Shown here: positions 15,748 through 24,661 of the stretch, piece by piece
Position numbering within the stretch: the stretch's first letter is position 1
How the letters are laid out: each line of letters starts with the position of its first letter
Assembly (NCBI RefSeq): GCF_033110285.1
Contig: NZ_CP136995.1
Coordinates: 3,286,001 to 3,350,000 of the forward strand
DNA from: Ottowia sp. SB7-C50
GTDB taxonomy: Bacteria > Pseudomonadota > Gammaproteobacteria > Burkholderiales > Burkholderiaceae_C
Reading direction: 5' to 3'
DNA length: 64,000 nt
Notes under the pieces: model-generated
Told to the model about the DNA's origin: nothing
The model's input: the letters and a program-made list of their open reading frames with translations, nothing else
Databases searched by the model: none
Translations under genes and position numbers: made by a program

Positions 15748-16156
15748 ATGGCGCGACGCCGCGCCGTGCTGGCCGGCGCGCTTTGCCTCGGTCTGGGGGG
15801 GTCTGCCTGCCTGCGCCGATCCGTCGTCGAACTGGCCTTCCGAAGGGATTTATGACGGCTACTACTTCGGTGGCTTCGAGCAAAGCGAATTCCGGCCCGT
15901 CGGCAGCCGGGGCGTGCGCTGGTGGCTGAACGGCGATCTGAGCGCGGTCAACGAGCGCTTTCACATCCACCTGGACGGCCGCTTCGAGCGCGAGCATCCG
16001 CCGGTGTCGCCGGTCCGCATCCGCGTGCAGGGGCAGCTGTCCCGGTCCGGCCAATACGGCCACATGAGCGCCTATTCCCGCGAGCTGACCGTGACGCGCG
16101 TGCTGCAGGCCGAAGCGCCCGCGCCGAACGAGCCGATTCCGCCCGCGCGCCCCTGA
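15748..16156 (+). CDS. Small lipoprotein, frameshifted at a 7-G run
   Basis: The frame opens with a signal peptide (MARRRAVLAGALCLGLGG) and then breaks at seven G residues (15795-15801). Dropping one G joins it to a downstream frame and creates a perfect lipobox LPAC followed by ADPSSNWPSEGIYDGYYFGGFEQSEF and about 95 further residues ending EPIPPARP. An in-frame GTG at 15706 overlapping the previous stop is an alternative start. The protein would be about 135 residues with strand-rich character (RWWLNGDLSAVNERFHIHLDG); I do not recognise the family. The shift is probably a sequence error, although a G-run in a surface lipoprotein could also be phase-variable. Confidence 0.7.
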
Positions 16157-16301
16157 GACGTCCGGAATTCATGACGCGCCGCCAGAGCACACAACCCAAG
16201 CTCTCCCAGAGGGACAGGGCGTTTTCTTTGCCAGGGTCCACGCCGTGATGAAATAGGAAGACATTCATGGATTGGACAACCCAACTGAGACGGCCGAGCG
16301 C

Positions 16302-17639
16302 ATGAAAAACGCATGGTGGTGGGGTGCGGCACTGGCGGTCGTGGCCATTGGCGCGTATTACGGTTTCCAGGAGGAGCCTGCGGCACCGCCTGACGGGACG
16401 GCCGGCGGATCTGGCGAGACCGCGCCGGTGCCGCCGGCCGTCGCACCGGCGCCCGCCAGGAACGCCGTCGGCCAGGCGGCGATAAAGCAGCTGCTGGAGC
16501 GTGGCGAAGCCAAGGCGTATGAGCGCCTGGTATTGACCGACCCCAAGTCGGGCATCGAGGTGGCGCGTACGCTGATGCCAGCCGGCTGGAAAGGCACGGG
16601 TCAGGTGAGCTGGACGATGCAGAGCGCCTCCAACCCGGCTGAATACTTCATGCAGGCCATGTCGCCCGGCGAGCAGGCGGCCGTGCTGCGCATGTCGAAC
16701 GTGAGCTACGTGGATCCGCTGTCGATGACGATGATGGGGCGATCGGTGCCGCGCGAGCAGCTCTACCAGGAAGGCGCCTACGACGAAGAAACCGGCACAT
16801 CCATGCTGCGCTTGATGTCGCCGCCGGATTACGTGCAGCGCCTGATCCGCCGTGCAGACCCATCCATCCAGGACATCCAGGTCACGCAGGTCGAGGACGC
16901 CGGTTCGTCAAAGGACTTGGCCGATCTCGAGCGCGACGTCGCCGCCGCGTTTGACGCCGCCATGGCACAGGTCAACCGGCAGCTGGCCGCGCAGGGCGTG
17001 CCCGGTCAGACCGCGCCCACCCGCGTCAAGGCGGCGATCACTCACATGAAGTTTTCGCAGAAAGGCAAGGTCTTGCGGGCCTCAGCGTTTGCCACCGTGG
17101 TGTCGAGCCAGCTGAACTATCGGTCGCCGTCTTACACCAAGCAAACGCTCCGGTGGAGCGTGCCGTTCGTGCTGATGTACTCCGCCGTACCCGACGCCTA
17201 TGAGCGCGAACGGGGCTCGCTGCAGCTGTTCGCGGAGAACTTCAGCGAAAACCAGCAGTGGCAGGCAGCCGTGAGCCGGGCCGTGTCGCAACTCAACGCC
17301 CAGCGCCTGCAGGCCGCCCAGAAGCGCACGGAGGCATCGCGCCGCTTCCTGCAGGAGCAGACACGCGCGGCATCGCAATCCATCCAGTCCAACTTCGACA
17401 GCATCCAGCAGCGCTCGCAGGCGCAGTCCAGCGTGCTGGCGGGTTGGGGCAACGTCACCACGCTGCGCGACAACTACCGCGCGCCCGATGGCGGCGTGAT
17501 GAAAGTGGATTCGAACTACAGCAACGTCTATACCGACAGCGGCAATTCGACCATCTATGCGACGCGCAAGGGTGTGGAACTCGACCCCAACCGCTTCCGC
17601 CAGCTGGAGCGGCTGCCCAACGTGCTGCCCGCGAACTGA
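16302..17639 (+). CDS. Hypothetical membrane-anchored protein
   Basis: 445 residues, no family recognised. Residues 4-20 (AWWWGAALAVVAIGAYYGF) form an N-terminal membrane anchor, followed by a Pro/Ala/Gly-rich linker to about residue 60. The remaining periplasmic part has a mixed fold and, around residues 330-385, a long Gln/Arg/Ala helix (QLNAQRLQAAQKRTEASRRF) likely to be a coiled coil; the end contains repeated Tyr/Asn/Ser. ATG 16302 is preferred because it places the membrane segment at the N-terminus. It stands alone, convergent with the dolP operon. Confidence 0.75.
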   Translation: MKNAWWWGAALAVVAIGAYYGFQEEPAAPPDGTAGGSGETAPVPPAVAPAPARNAVGQAAIKQLLERGEAKAYERLVLTDPKSGIEVARTLMPAGWKGTGQVSWTMQSASNPAEYFMQAMSPGEQAAVLRMSNVSYVDPLSMTMMGRSVPREQLYQEGAYDEETGTSMLRLMSPPDYVQRLIRRADPSIQDIQVTQVEDAGSSKDLADLERDVAAAFDAAMAQVNRQLAAQGVPGQTAPTRVKAAITHMKFSQKGKVLRASAFATVVSSQLNYRSPSYTKQTLRWSVPFVLMYSAVPDAYERERGSLQLFAENFSENQQWQAAVSRAVSQLNAQRLQAAQKRTEASRRFLQEQTRAASQSIQSNFDSIQQRSQAQSSVLAGWGNVTTLRDNYRAPDGGVMKVDSNYSNVYTDSGNSTIYATRKGVELDPNRFRQLERLPNVLPAN

Positions 17640-17674
17640 TCGGCCCGGCACACGCGGCTCACGGGCTCTCGTCT

Positions 17675-18466
17675 TTACTTCACCGGTGGTAGCGTCTGCA
17701 CCTGAATCGGCTGCGGTGCATTGACGATGGTCGGCTGCGTCACCGGGTGCGTCTCGACGCCGGGCACCGACTCGCCGCTCACCGGCGTCAATGGCGCAGC
17801 GCCCGTCGTCTGCTGCACGGCGCTGGGCTGCTGGCCGGTGCCGCTTGCCAGGCCGCCGGCACCGGTTGGGTCTGCAATCAGGTCGACCACGCGCACCACG
17901 CGCTGCACGCCATCGGTCTGGCGCGCGACGTCGGTGGCGGCGGCCAGTTCCTGCGCGGTCAGCCGGCCCATCAGGTAGGTGGTGCCGCGCTCGGTCACAA
18001 CCTTGATGCTGCCCGACGGCACACCGTTGGTGCCCACCATGCGCGAACGCACCTTGCTGGACACGTAGGCGTCGCTGGAGCGCTGCATGGCGCCCGATTC
18101 GGGCATCACGGCGAGTTCGTTGACCACCGACTGCACGCCGGGTGCGGCGCGCACCGCGGCTTCGACGGTCTGCTTGTCCTGCGCGGTCGGCACTTCGCCG
18201 GTGATCAGCACCTTGCGGAAGTAGCTGGCCACGTTGACGTGGCCGCGCCCGCCCAGGGCTTGCGTCACGGCCTCGCGCGCGGCGCTTTCGATGGCGCCGT
18301 CGGCCTGCTGCGTCTCGCCGCTGCGGCGGTCGGCCTGGGTCAGCAGCGCGCCGGCGCCGACCGCGCCGCCAACCAGCGCCACCGGCACGCAGGCCGTCAG
18401 GGCGCCGCCGGCCAGGCAAGCGGCCAGCAGGGTGGCGGCGATGCCGCGGGTGGGTTTCAGCTTCAT
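17675..18466 (-). CDS. dolP: BON domain lipoprotein, DolP/YraP-like
   Basis: A 263-residue outer-membrane lipoprotein with a signal ending LTAC (lipobox) and two BON domains, about residues 60-115 (VLITGEVPTAQDKQTVEAAVRAAPGVQSVVNEL) and 130-195 (VVTERGTTYLMGRLTAQELAAATDVARQTDGVQRVVRVV). DolP supports outer-membrane integrity. A Pro/Gln/Thr-rich tail of about 65 residues is longer than in E. coli. The start overlaps the diaA stop by four bases (ATGA), so translation is coupled. The yraN-diaA-dolP order beside rsmI matches the conserved yraL-yraP locus, though an LpoA gene is absent here. Confidence 0.88.
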   Translation of the reverse strand: MKLKPTRGIAATLLAACLAGGALTACVPVALVGGAVGAGALLTQADRRSGETQQADGAIESAAREAVTQALGGRGHVNVASYFRKVLITGEVPTAQDKQTVEAAVRAAPGVQSVVNELAVMPESGAMQRSSDAYVSSKVRSRMVGTNGVPSGSIKVVTERGTTYLMGRLTAQELAAATDVARQTDGVQRVVRVVDLIADPTGAGGLASGTGQQPSAVQQTTGAAPLTPVSGESVPGVETHPVTQPTIVNAPQPIQVQTLPPVK

Positions 18467-19062
18467 GATGGGGTTTCCTCGTCGCCGAGCAGTTGCAGGT
18501 CGAGGCCGTCGCACAGGCAGTGCAGCACCAGCTGATGCGCCTCGTGGATGCGTGGCGTGCGCTCGTGCGGCACGCACACGTGGACGTCGGTGTCGCGCAG
18601 CATGTGGCCCAGTTCGCCACCGCCGCGCCCGGTGAGCGCGATCACGCTCATCTCGCGCTCGTGCGCGGCCTGTGCGGCGCGCACCAGGTTGACCGAATTG
18701 CCGTTGGACGTGAGCACCAGCAGCACGTCGCCCGCGTTGCCCAGCGCGCGCACTTGCGCGGCAAACGCGTCGGCGTATTCGCCGCGACGCGCCACGGCAG
18801 TCAGCGTGGCGGCGTCGGTGCCCAGCGCCAGCGCGGGCAGCTCGGGCCGCGGGCGTTCGAGCCCGCCGACCATCAAGGCCGCCATGTACTGCGCCAGCGC
18901 GCCCGACGCGCCATTGCCGCACAGCAGCACCTTGCCGCCGCCGGTGACACAGGCCAGCAGCGCCTGCGCAGCCTCGGCCACCGGACGGGCCAGGCTCTGC
19001 GCCCACTGGTACTTCAGGTCGGCGCTGTCGATGAACTGCTGTTGAATGCGTTGTTCAAGCAT
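18463..19062 (-). CDS. diaA: SIS domain protein DiaA/phosphoheptose isomerase-like
   Basis: 199 residues, one SIS domain: LLCGNGASGALAQYMAALMVGG near residue 47, LALGTDAATLTAVARRGEYADAFAAQVRALG, LLVLTSNGNSVNLVRA and the His-containing C-terminal helix HEAHQLVLHCLCDGLD. E. coli DiaA binds DnaA and promotes timely replication; close relatives are GmhA isomerases. The position between yraN and dolP favours DiaA. The gene is separated from yraN by a G repeat. Confidence 0.85.
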   Translation of the reverse strand: MLEQRIQQQFIDSADLKYQWAQSLARPVAEAAQALLACVTGGGKVLLCGNGASGALAQYMAALMVGGLERPRPELPALALGTDAATLTAVARRGEYADAFAAQVRALGNAGDVLLVLTSNGNSVNLVRAAQAAHEREMSVIALTGRGGGELGHMLRDTDVHVCVPHERTPRIHEAHQLVLHCLCDGLDLQLLGDEETPS

Positions 19063-19115
19063 CGCCGCCGATCATAACGCCGGATGGGGTGGCCGGTGCA
19101 AATTTAGGAGCAGAA

Positions 19116-19222
19116 TGAGCTCCCCCTGTGCGCCTGCGGCGCTTCCCCCGGAAGGGGACAACACCACTGGCCGGTGCAAGCCCGGCCAGGGTGTTCTGGC
19201 GTCGCCTGCTCCGCGGCGGTCT
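19116..19222 (+). repeat. GC-rich structured intergenic repeat, copy G3
   Basis: Starts GCTCCCCCTGTGCGCCTGCG, then GGGGACAAC, an inner stem CTGGCCGG/CCCGGCCAG with a TGCAAG loop, and GCCTGCTCCGCGG. It is the one full copy whose orientation is opposite to the surrounding genes: it lies between diaA and yraN, both on the minus strand. Confidence 0.8.
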
Positions 19223-19230
19223 GATTCAGT

Positions 19231-19617
19231 TCACTGCGCGTCGAAGGCGGCTTTGAGCCACTCGATGTGGTTGCCGTCGATGGCGACGACGTCGAAGCGG
19301 CAGGGCGGCGGGCTGGGGTGGCGCATCAGGTAGTGGCGCGCGGCCAGCACGATGCGGCGCTGCTTGACGGCACCGACGGTGGCGGCCGCGCCGCCGTGGG
19401 AGGTGTCGGCGCGGGCCCGCACTTCGACAAACACCAGCGTGCCGCCGCGCTCGCGCATCACCAGGTCGATTTCGCCGCCGCCGCGCCCGGGCGTCCGATA
19501 ATTGCGCTCGACCAGCGTCAGCCCCGCCGCCTGCAGATGGGTCAGCGCAGCTTCTTCGGCGGCGTTGCCTCGCACCCGCGTGGTGGCGCCTGATAGCTTC
19601 AAATTCAATAGCGCCAT
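19231..19617 (-). CDS. yraN: UPF0102 family protein YraN
   Basis: 128 residues with the endonuclease-like UPF0102 fold: GNAAEEAALTHLQAAGLTLVERNYR, GEIDLVMRERGGTLVFVEVRAR and a C-terminal PCRFDVVAIDG. Family function is unknown though the core resembles Holliday junction resolvases (E...D...EVK pattern). ATG 19617 gives a normal length. Residues 2-11 (ALLNLKLSGA) are encoded by an AT-rich palindromic stretch related to the interspersed P repeats. It lies 33 nt from the divergent rsmI start. Confidence 0.9.
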   Translation of the reverse strand: MALLNLKLSGATTRVRGNAAEEAALTHLQAAGLTLVERNYRTPGRGGGEIDLVMRERGGTLVFVEVRARADTSHGGAAATVGAVKQRRIVLAARHYLMRHPSPPPCRFDVVAIDGNHIEWLKAAFDAQ

Positions 19618-19650
19618 GCGCTTGCCCCTCCTGCGCCAGCAGCCGAAACC

Positions 19651-20586
19651 ATGACCACACCCGCCCCCACGATTGGCGCGCCCAGCTTCCACCTGGCGCT
19701 GGACGCCGCGCGCGCGGCGGCGGGTGCGCAGCATTATCCGGTGGGGGCGCTGTACGTCGTCGCCACGCCCATCGGCAACCTGGCCGACATCACGCTGCGC
19801 GCGCTGCACGTGCTGCAGCTGGCCGACGCCATCGCCTGCGAGGACACGCGGCACACGCAGCAGTTGCTGCGCAGCTATCGGCTGGACGGCAAGCCGCTGA
19901 TCGCGCTGCACGAGCACAACGAAGCCGAAGCCGCGCAGGGCGTGGTCGCACGCCTGCAGTCCGGCCAGCGCATCGCCTACGTCAGCGACGCCGGCACGCC
20001 CGCCGTCAGCGACCCCGGCGCGCGCCTGGTGGCCGCGTGCGCGGCGGCGGGCTTGCGTGTGCTGCCGCTGCCCGGCGCCAGCAGCGTGACCACCGCCCTC
20101 AGCGCATCGGGGCTGGCCGGCGACGGGCACTTTGTGTTTGCAGGCTTTCTGCCCAACAAGACCGGCGAGCGCCAGTCCGCCGTCGATGCGCTGGCGCAGG
20201 AGCCGCGCGCGGTGGTGCTGCTTGAAGCGCCGCACCGCATCGCCGCGTTGGCCGACGCGCTGGCGCGGTTGGGCGACCGCCCCGTCACCGTGGGCCGCGA
20301 ACTGACCAAGCAGTTCGAGCAGATCACCACCCTGCCCTGTGCCGACCTGCCCGCCTGGCTGGCCGCCGACGCGCAGCGCCAGCGCGGCGAATTCGCGCTG
20401 GTGCTGCATCCCGCGCCCGCCTTCGACGACGCGGACGACAGTGAACGCGTGCTGGGCCTGCTGCTGGCGGAACTTCCCCTGAAACCAGCCGTGAAACTGG
20501 CGGCCGAGATCACCGGCAGCCCGCGCAACGCGCTGTACGACGCCGCGTTGCGGTCGAAGGCACAGAACGCGGGCAGCTCGGACTGA
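19651..20586 (+). CDS. rsmI: 16S rRNA 2'-O-ribose C1402 methyltransferase
   Basis: A 311-residue SAM-dependent tetrapyrrole-methylase-fold enzyme that methylates 16S rRNA C1402. Signatures: LYVVATPIGNLADITLRAL near residue 35, CEDTRHTQQLL, ALHEHNE, YVSDAGTPAVSDPGARLV, and PLPGASSVTTALSASGL. The N-terminal 25 residues are extra compared with E. coli RsmI. Divergent from yraN. Confidence 0.95.
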   Translation: MTTPAPTIGAPSFHLALDAARAAAGAQHYPVGALYVVATPIGNLADITLRALHVLQLADAIACEDTRHTQQLLRSYRLDGKPLIALHEHNEAEAAQGVVARLQSGQRIAYVSDAGTPAVSDPGARLVAACAAAGLRVLPLPGASSVTTALSASGLAGDGHFVFAGFLPNKTGERQSAVDALAQEPRAVVLLEAPHRIAALADALARLGDRPVTVGRELTKQFEQITTLPCADLPAWLAADAQRQRGEFALVLHPAPAFDDADDSERVLGLLLAELPLKPAVKLAAEITGSPRNALYDAALRSKAQNAGSSD

Positions 20587-20648
20587 CACGGCCGCCCTCT
20601 TTCTGCGTCGTCGCGGTCGATACTTTGTAGGTCAGCCGCGCGCGCTGC

Positions 20649-22022
20649 TTACTGCGGCCGTGCCCGGGCCGGCACGCGTGTCTCCAGCGCCTGCGGGTAG
20701 TAGTCCGTGGCAAACGCGCAGCCGGCACCAAACTGGGCCTCTTGCCCAGCGCAAGCGCTGGCGATGCTGGCGGCTGTCGGCTTGCGCCCTTGTTCGATCC
20801 ATTGCAGCAACGCGTTCATCAGCGTCGGGTACGTCGGGTCCGAGATGTAGCTGTGCGTGCCGGTGGTGGTAAAGGTCTGCACCAGCCGATCGGCACTGCC
20901 GCCGCGCGTCATGACCTGGAGGAAATAGGCGTCCAGTTCGACGAAGGCGGTCGGGTCGCTGATCCACTTGGTGCTGACCACCGGTACCGGGATCTTTCCC
21001 GTCGGATCGGTGTCTTGTGCAAACTTTGCGTAGGCCGCCGGATCGGCGCTGTACCGCAGCACGCCCGCGTTGAGCGCCGCGTCGTCGGTCGAGCCAGTGT
21101 AGACGGCGCCCACGTTACCGAACGGGCTGGCGCCACCTGTGCGGTTGGCGCTGATGTCCTGAAAATGGCGCGTGCCCCAGTTGATGTGCGACTGAATCGC
21201 GCTTTCAGGAATTTTGATCACCTTCACCAGCGTATCGATCTTGAGCTTCTGTTCGGCGGAGCGCTGGGCCGCCGGCTTGTCCAGCGCCAGGCATTCGTTG
21301 ACGCGCGCGGCGATGGCCGCATTGCTCATGGTTACACCCGCCGGCAACCCAAGGTTCAGGGCGTATTGCGGCTCGTTGGGCCGGGGGTGGTTCTGGCACA
21401 GATACTGGTAGACCACACGGATGTCGGTGCGGAAATCGTAGGAACGCGTGCCGCCGGCCAGCACGCCGCTCGTCAGCAGCACGCCGTCGTAGGGCCGTTC
21501 GCCCACCGTCTCGCGCGTGAACATTTCGGCCCCTTTGGCGGCCACGCCAGCGCCCCACGACTGCCCATGCAGGATGGTGCGCGTGGGTTTGCCCACGTGT
21601 TCACGAAAAATGCCACGCAACCGCTCGGTGTCCTCCGCCGCCGCGCGCACTTCGACGCCGCCCTGGCGGTAGGTCGACCCCGCCCAGGCATAGCCCGCGC
21701 GCGGCATGATTGACCAGCGCGTGAGGTCTTCCTGAGCGCGCTCCATGCTGGGAGCACCCAGATCCGGCCCGCCATGCGCATGCATCACCAGGATTCCGCT
21801 CCAGTTGGCGGGCTTGGCGATCATGTAATAGGCGCCTTGCGAATCCTGTCCGCCGTAGCAGGTGACGGTGGCGGGCACGCCTGCCGGACACGCCGTGATG
21901 TGCGGCGGCGTTTCGTCCTTGGCAGAGGCCGCAGGCCCGCGTACGTCGTCAGAACCGCCGCAGGCGGTCAGGCAGGTCATGGCCGCCAAGGCGAGAGCGC
22001 CTCGATGCATGCGTGTGCGCAT
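20649..22022 (-). CDS. Alpha/beta-hydrolase-like lipoprotein
   Basis: 457 residues. The lipoprotein signal ends LTAC (Cys21). The mature protein has an alpha/beta hydrolase pattern: ILVMHAHGGPD as the oxyanion strand and ILHGQSWGAG with nucleophile Ser155 in GxSxG. A late TGTHSY is a candidate for the catalytic-His region. The nearest broad match by eye is the esterase/tannase-like group of secreted hydrolases; substrate unknown. A surface or periplasmic location is expected. It is monocistronic, with hairpins on its upstream side. Confidence 0.75.
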   Translation of the reverse strand: MRTRMHRGALALAAMTCLTACGGSDDVRGPAASAKDETPPHITACPAGVPATVTCYGGQDSQGAYYMIAKPANWSGILVMHAHGGPDLGAPSMERAQEDLTRWSIMPRAGYAWAGSTYRQGGVEVRAAAEDTERLRGIFREHVGKPTRTILHGQSWGAGVAAKGAEMFTRETVGERPYDGVLLTSGVLAGGTRSYDFRTDIRVVYQYLCQNHPRPNEPQYALNLGLPAGVTMSNAAIAARVNECLALDKPAAQRSAEQKLKIDTLVKVIKIPESAIQSHINWGTRHFQDISANRTGGASPFGNVGAVYTGSTDDAALNAGVLRYSADPAAYAKFAQDTDPTGKIPVPVVSTKWISDPTAFVELDAYFLQVMTRGGSADRLVQTFTTTGTHSYISDPTYPTLMNALLQWIEQGRKPTAASIASACAGQEAQFGAGCAFATDYYPQALETRVPARARPQ

Positions 22023-22084
22023 GGTCTTGTCTCCTTGGTTATACGAACAGATCGGTGCATGGCATAGACCCGCACCCAGTTAGA

Positions 22085-22106
22085 GCTTGCCACAGAAATC
22101 TGGCAA
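22085..22106. repeat. Small hairpin downstream of the nucleoside-gate gene
   Basis: CTTGCCA and TGGCAAG pair perfectly around an eight-base loop. No clear T run follows on either strand, so it may be a stem protecting a 3' end rather than a classical terminator. The rest of the 176-nt gap (22023-22198) holds nothing else recognised. Confidence 0.4.
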
Positions 22107-22198
22107 GTGCACCGCGCTACCGCTGCAGCGGAAGCCGCCCGCGCCCGCGAAGCACCGTTGCCTCGGGCAAGAGCCGGCGGCAATACGACATGGTGAGC

Positions 22199-23446
22199 CT
22201 AGCGAAAGAACGCGTAGGCCACCCCAATCGCCGCCACCAGCCCCACCGCATCGGCGAACAACGCGCAAGGCAGCGCATGGCGCGTGTGCTTGACGCCGAC
22301 GCTGCCGAAGTACACCGCCAGCACGTAGAAGGTGGTTTCGGTCGAGCCCTGGATGATGGCGGCCAGCTTGGCAGGAAATGAATCGACGCCGTGGGTCTGC
22401 ATCACGTCCACCATCAAGCCGCGCGCGCCCGAGCCGCTCAGCACCTTCATCAGGCCCACGGGCACGGCGGGCAGAAAGTCGGTCGGCAGGCCCAGCGCCG
22501 ACACGGCGGCGGCGATCCAGCCCATCAGCACATCCATCAACCCGGCGGCGCGGAACACCGCAATGGCGACCAGCATCGCCACCAGGTACGGAATGATCTG
22601 CACTGCCACGCCAAAACCGTCCTTGGCGCCATCGACGAAGGCGTCGTACACGTTGACGCCGCGCAGCGCGCCGGCCACCAGAAAGGCGGCGACCACGGCC
22701 AGGATGACACCGGCGCCGATCACGCCCATCCACTGCGCGGCCTGCTCCGGCGGAAAGCGCGACAGCCACCACACCAGCGCGCCGACCACGGCGCCAAAGC
22801 CCGCCAGCGGCAGCAGCAGGCCGGCGCGCCAGAGCGGAATGCGCTGCACCGCCGCCACCGCGACCAGCGCCGACAGCAGCGAGCAGGCCGTGGCCACCAG
22901 CGTGGGCAAGAAGATGTCGGCCGCGTTAAAGCCGACCAGCCCCTGCTTGACGGCCAGCGTCTGGCGGATGGCGATGACCGAGGTGGGGATCAGCGTCAGC
23001 CCCGCCGTGTTCAGCACCAGGAACATGATTTGCGCGTGGGTGGCGGTGTCGGGCCGGTCGTTGAGCGTCTGCAGCTCCTGCATCGCCTTCAGCCCCAGCG
23101 GCGTGGCGGCGTTGTCCAGGCCGAGCAGGTTGGCGCTGATGTTCAGCGTCATCGCGCCCTGCGCCGGGTGGCCGCGCGGCACGCCGGGAAACAGGTGGCG
23201 CAGCACCGGGTTGGCAGCGCGCGCAAACGCGTCGACCATGCCGGCGCGCTCGCCGATCTTCATCAAGCCCAGCCACAGCGCCATGATGCCGACCAGGCCG
23301 ATGGAGATGTCGAAACCCGTCCGCGCGGCATCGAACATGGCCGTGAGCAGCTTCGGAAAGACCGTCACATCGCCCTGCAGCAGTTGCACGGCGGCGGCCA
23401 CGAAGGCGCTCAGAAAGAAGCCGAGCCAGACGAAATTCAGAACCAA
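22199..23446 (-). CDS. Nucleoside recognition (Gate) domain protein, SpmA-SpmB fusion type
   Basis: A 415-residue polytopic membrane protein with two Gate domains: the first includes GFDISIGLVGIMALWLGLMKIGERAG and the conserved NISANLLGLDNAATPLGLKAM; the second includes DGAKDGFGVAVQIIPYLVAMLVAIAVFR and VMQTHGVDSFPAKLAAIIQGSTETTFYVLAVYFGSVG. In Bacillus these parts are separate SpmA and SpmB proteins; in proteobacteria the fused form is common and its role is unknown, probably transport. An interspersed palindrome (P5) lies just upstream of the start. Confidence 0.88.
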   Translation of the reverse strand: MVLNFVWLGFFLSAFVAAAVQLLQGDVTVFPKLLTAMFDAARTGFDISIGLVGIMALWLGLMKIGERAGMVDAFARAANPVLRHLFPGVPRGHPAQGAMTLNISANLLGLDNAATPLGLKAMQELQTLNDRPDTATHAQIMFLVLNTAGLTLIPTSVIAIRQTLAVKQGLVGFNAADIFLPTLVATACSLLSALVAVAAVQRIPLWRAGLLLPLAGFGAVVGALVWWLSRFPPEQAAQWMGVIGAGVILAVVAAFLVAGALRGVNVYDAFVDGAKDGFGVAVQIIPYLVAMLVAIAVFRAAGLMDVLMGWIAAAVSALGLPTDFLPAVPVGLMKVLSGSGARGLMVDVMQTHGVDSFPAKLAAIIQGSTETTFYVLAVYFGSVGVKHTRHALPCALFADAVGLVAAIGVAYAFFR

Positions 23447-23450
23447 AGAG

Positions 23451-23500
23451 GGCTCCAGCGCTTGCTCATCAAGCGCACACAGCTATGTTTAGTGTAGCAA
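23451..23500. repeat. Interspersed palindrome, copy P5
   Basis: CTCCAGCGCTTGCTCATCAAGCGC followed by the shared CAGCTATG and GTAGCAA flank. It lies just upstream of the nucleoside-gate gene, so it would form part of its 5' leader or promoter region. Confidence 0.7.
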
Positions 23501-23569
23501 CCAGCACGCGACTACTCCCTCGCCACTTTGGAAAAATGGCAGATGGGGACTGCGCAGCAAGTCCCGGAA

Positions 23570-23674
23570 AGGGCCGCGGAGCAGGCCATCCGCGAACGCC
23601 GCGCGCGGGGTTTCCCCGCGCGCCAGCGTTGTCCCCCCGGGGGGGAAGGCGCCGAAGGCGACACAGGGGGGAGC
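23570..23674 (-). repeat. GC-rich structured intergenic repeat, copy G4
   Basis: On the minus strand it reads, starting right after the UPF0149 stop codon, GCTCCCCCCTGTGTCGCC, a CCCCCC/GGGGGG stem, GGGGACAACGCTGGC, the inner stem GCGCGGGG/CCCCGCGC, GGCGTTC and GGCCTGCTCCGCGGCC. Compared with G1 and G7 the inner arm differs on both sides together, keeping pairing. Confidence 0.88.
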
Positions 23675-24486
23675 CTACCCACCACAACATTTCTTGTATT
23701 TTTTCCCGCTGCCGCAGGGGCATGGGTCGTTGCGACCGATCTTGTCGCTCACCACCGGCGCCACGCGCGGCCCCAGACTTCTGGCGATGTCGTGCAGGTC
23801 GTACACCGCCCACAGCGCCTCGCCAAACGCATCGAAGCGGGCCTGGCTGACGCTGGGTGGGCCATTGGGGTCGTACAGGTTGAGCACGGGCGCGCCGGTG
23901 TCGTCGGCGGTCAGGTCCTCGATGCAGGACAGCGCGTCGTCCAGCATCTCGGCGATTTCCTTGTCGCGCGGGGGGCGCCCAGTCGTCGGCCCAGTGGTCC
24001 ACCACGGCCAGGAAGCCGCTGGCCCACACCTGCGCCAGCGCAGGCGGCAGGCCGTCCTGGCCCTCGGTGGCTTCGGCGCGGTCGGACTCGGGCAGGCTGG
24101 CCAGCAGGCCGCGCCAGTCCATCACCGCGGGGCTCAGGGCGCGTTCGTCGTCCAGCGATTCGACGTCGGCGTTGAGCGCGGCGCGCAACTGCGATTCGCG
24201 CTCCAGCCAGCCCATGCTGAATTGCGTGCGCTCGGCCGGTGTGGCGAACACCTCGCTGGCCGCGCGGCCGAACACCAGCGGCAGCCACTCGTCCTCGCCG
24301 ATGGTGCGGCGCGTGCACAGCAGCGCGGTCAGCACGCCTTCGCAGAATTCCCATTGCGGCGTGCCGGGGTGGCGCGCCCGCACGGCGTCAAGAACGTCTT
24401 CCAGCGTGTCAAGCGTGGCGCTGGTGGCGTCGTCGAAGTCGGCATCGTGGTCGGCGGCGTCGTTCGCGGGGGGTGGGGTCGGTCAT
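23675..24486 (-). CDS. UPF0149 family protein with SEC-C motif, two frameshifts
   Basis: The protein should be about 269 residues: a UPF0149/YecA-like domain ([48 protein letters not shown]) and a C-terminal zinc-binding SEC-C motif [19 protein letters not shown], as in SecA tails. The reading frame is broken twice, each time by one extra G on the + strand in a six-G run: 24468-24473, close to the start, and 23970-23975, between DDWAPP and IAEMLDD. Removing one base at each restores a single frame from the ATG at 24486. Sequence error is the simplest explanation. Confidence 0.8.
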
Positions 24487-24576
24487 GGCGTGCAGTTCAG
24501 AGGCAATGCCCGCATGGTAGCGGTGTGGCCTGTTCAACGACAGGCGGGCGCGCAGCAGGCCACACCAGAGGCCGCC

Positions 24577-24661
24577 AGAGCCGGGGGCTCCCCGTCGACC
24601 GGCGGCGCCCCCCCTTACCGAAGCAAGAAGGGGGAAGGCGCGTAAGCGCCTCAGGGGGATG
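24577..24661 (-). repeat. GC-rich structured intergenic repeat, copy G5 (shortened)
   Basis: On the minus strand it starts two bases after the EamA stop codon with CATCCCCCTGAGGCGC, then TTCCCCCTTC..., a GC-rich arm and GGGGAGCCCCC. Only the first part of the G consensus is clear; the end block is missing. Confidence 0.6.
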
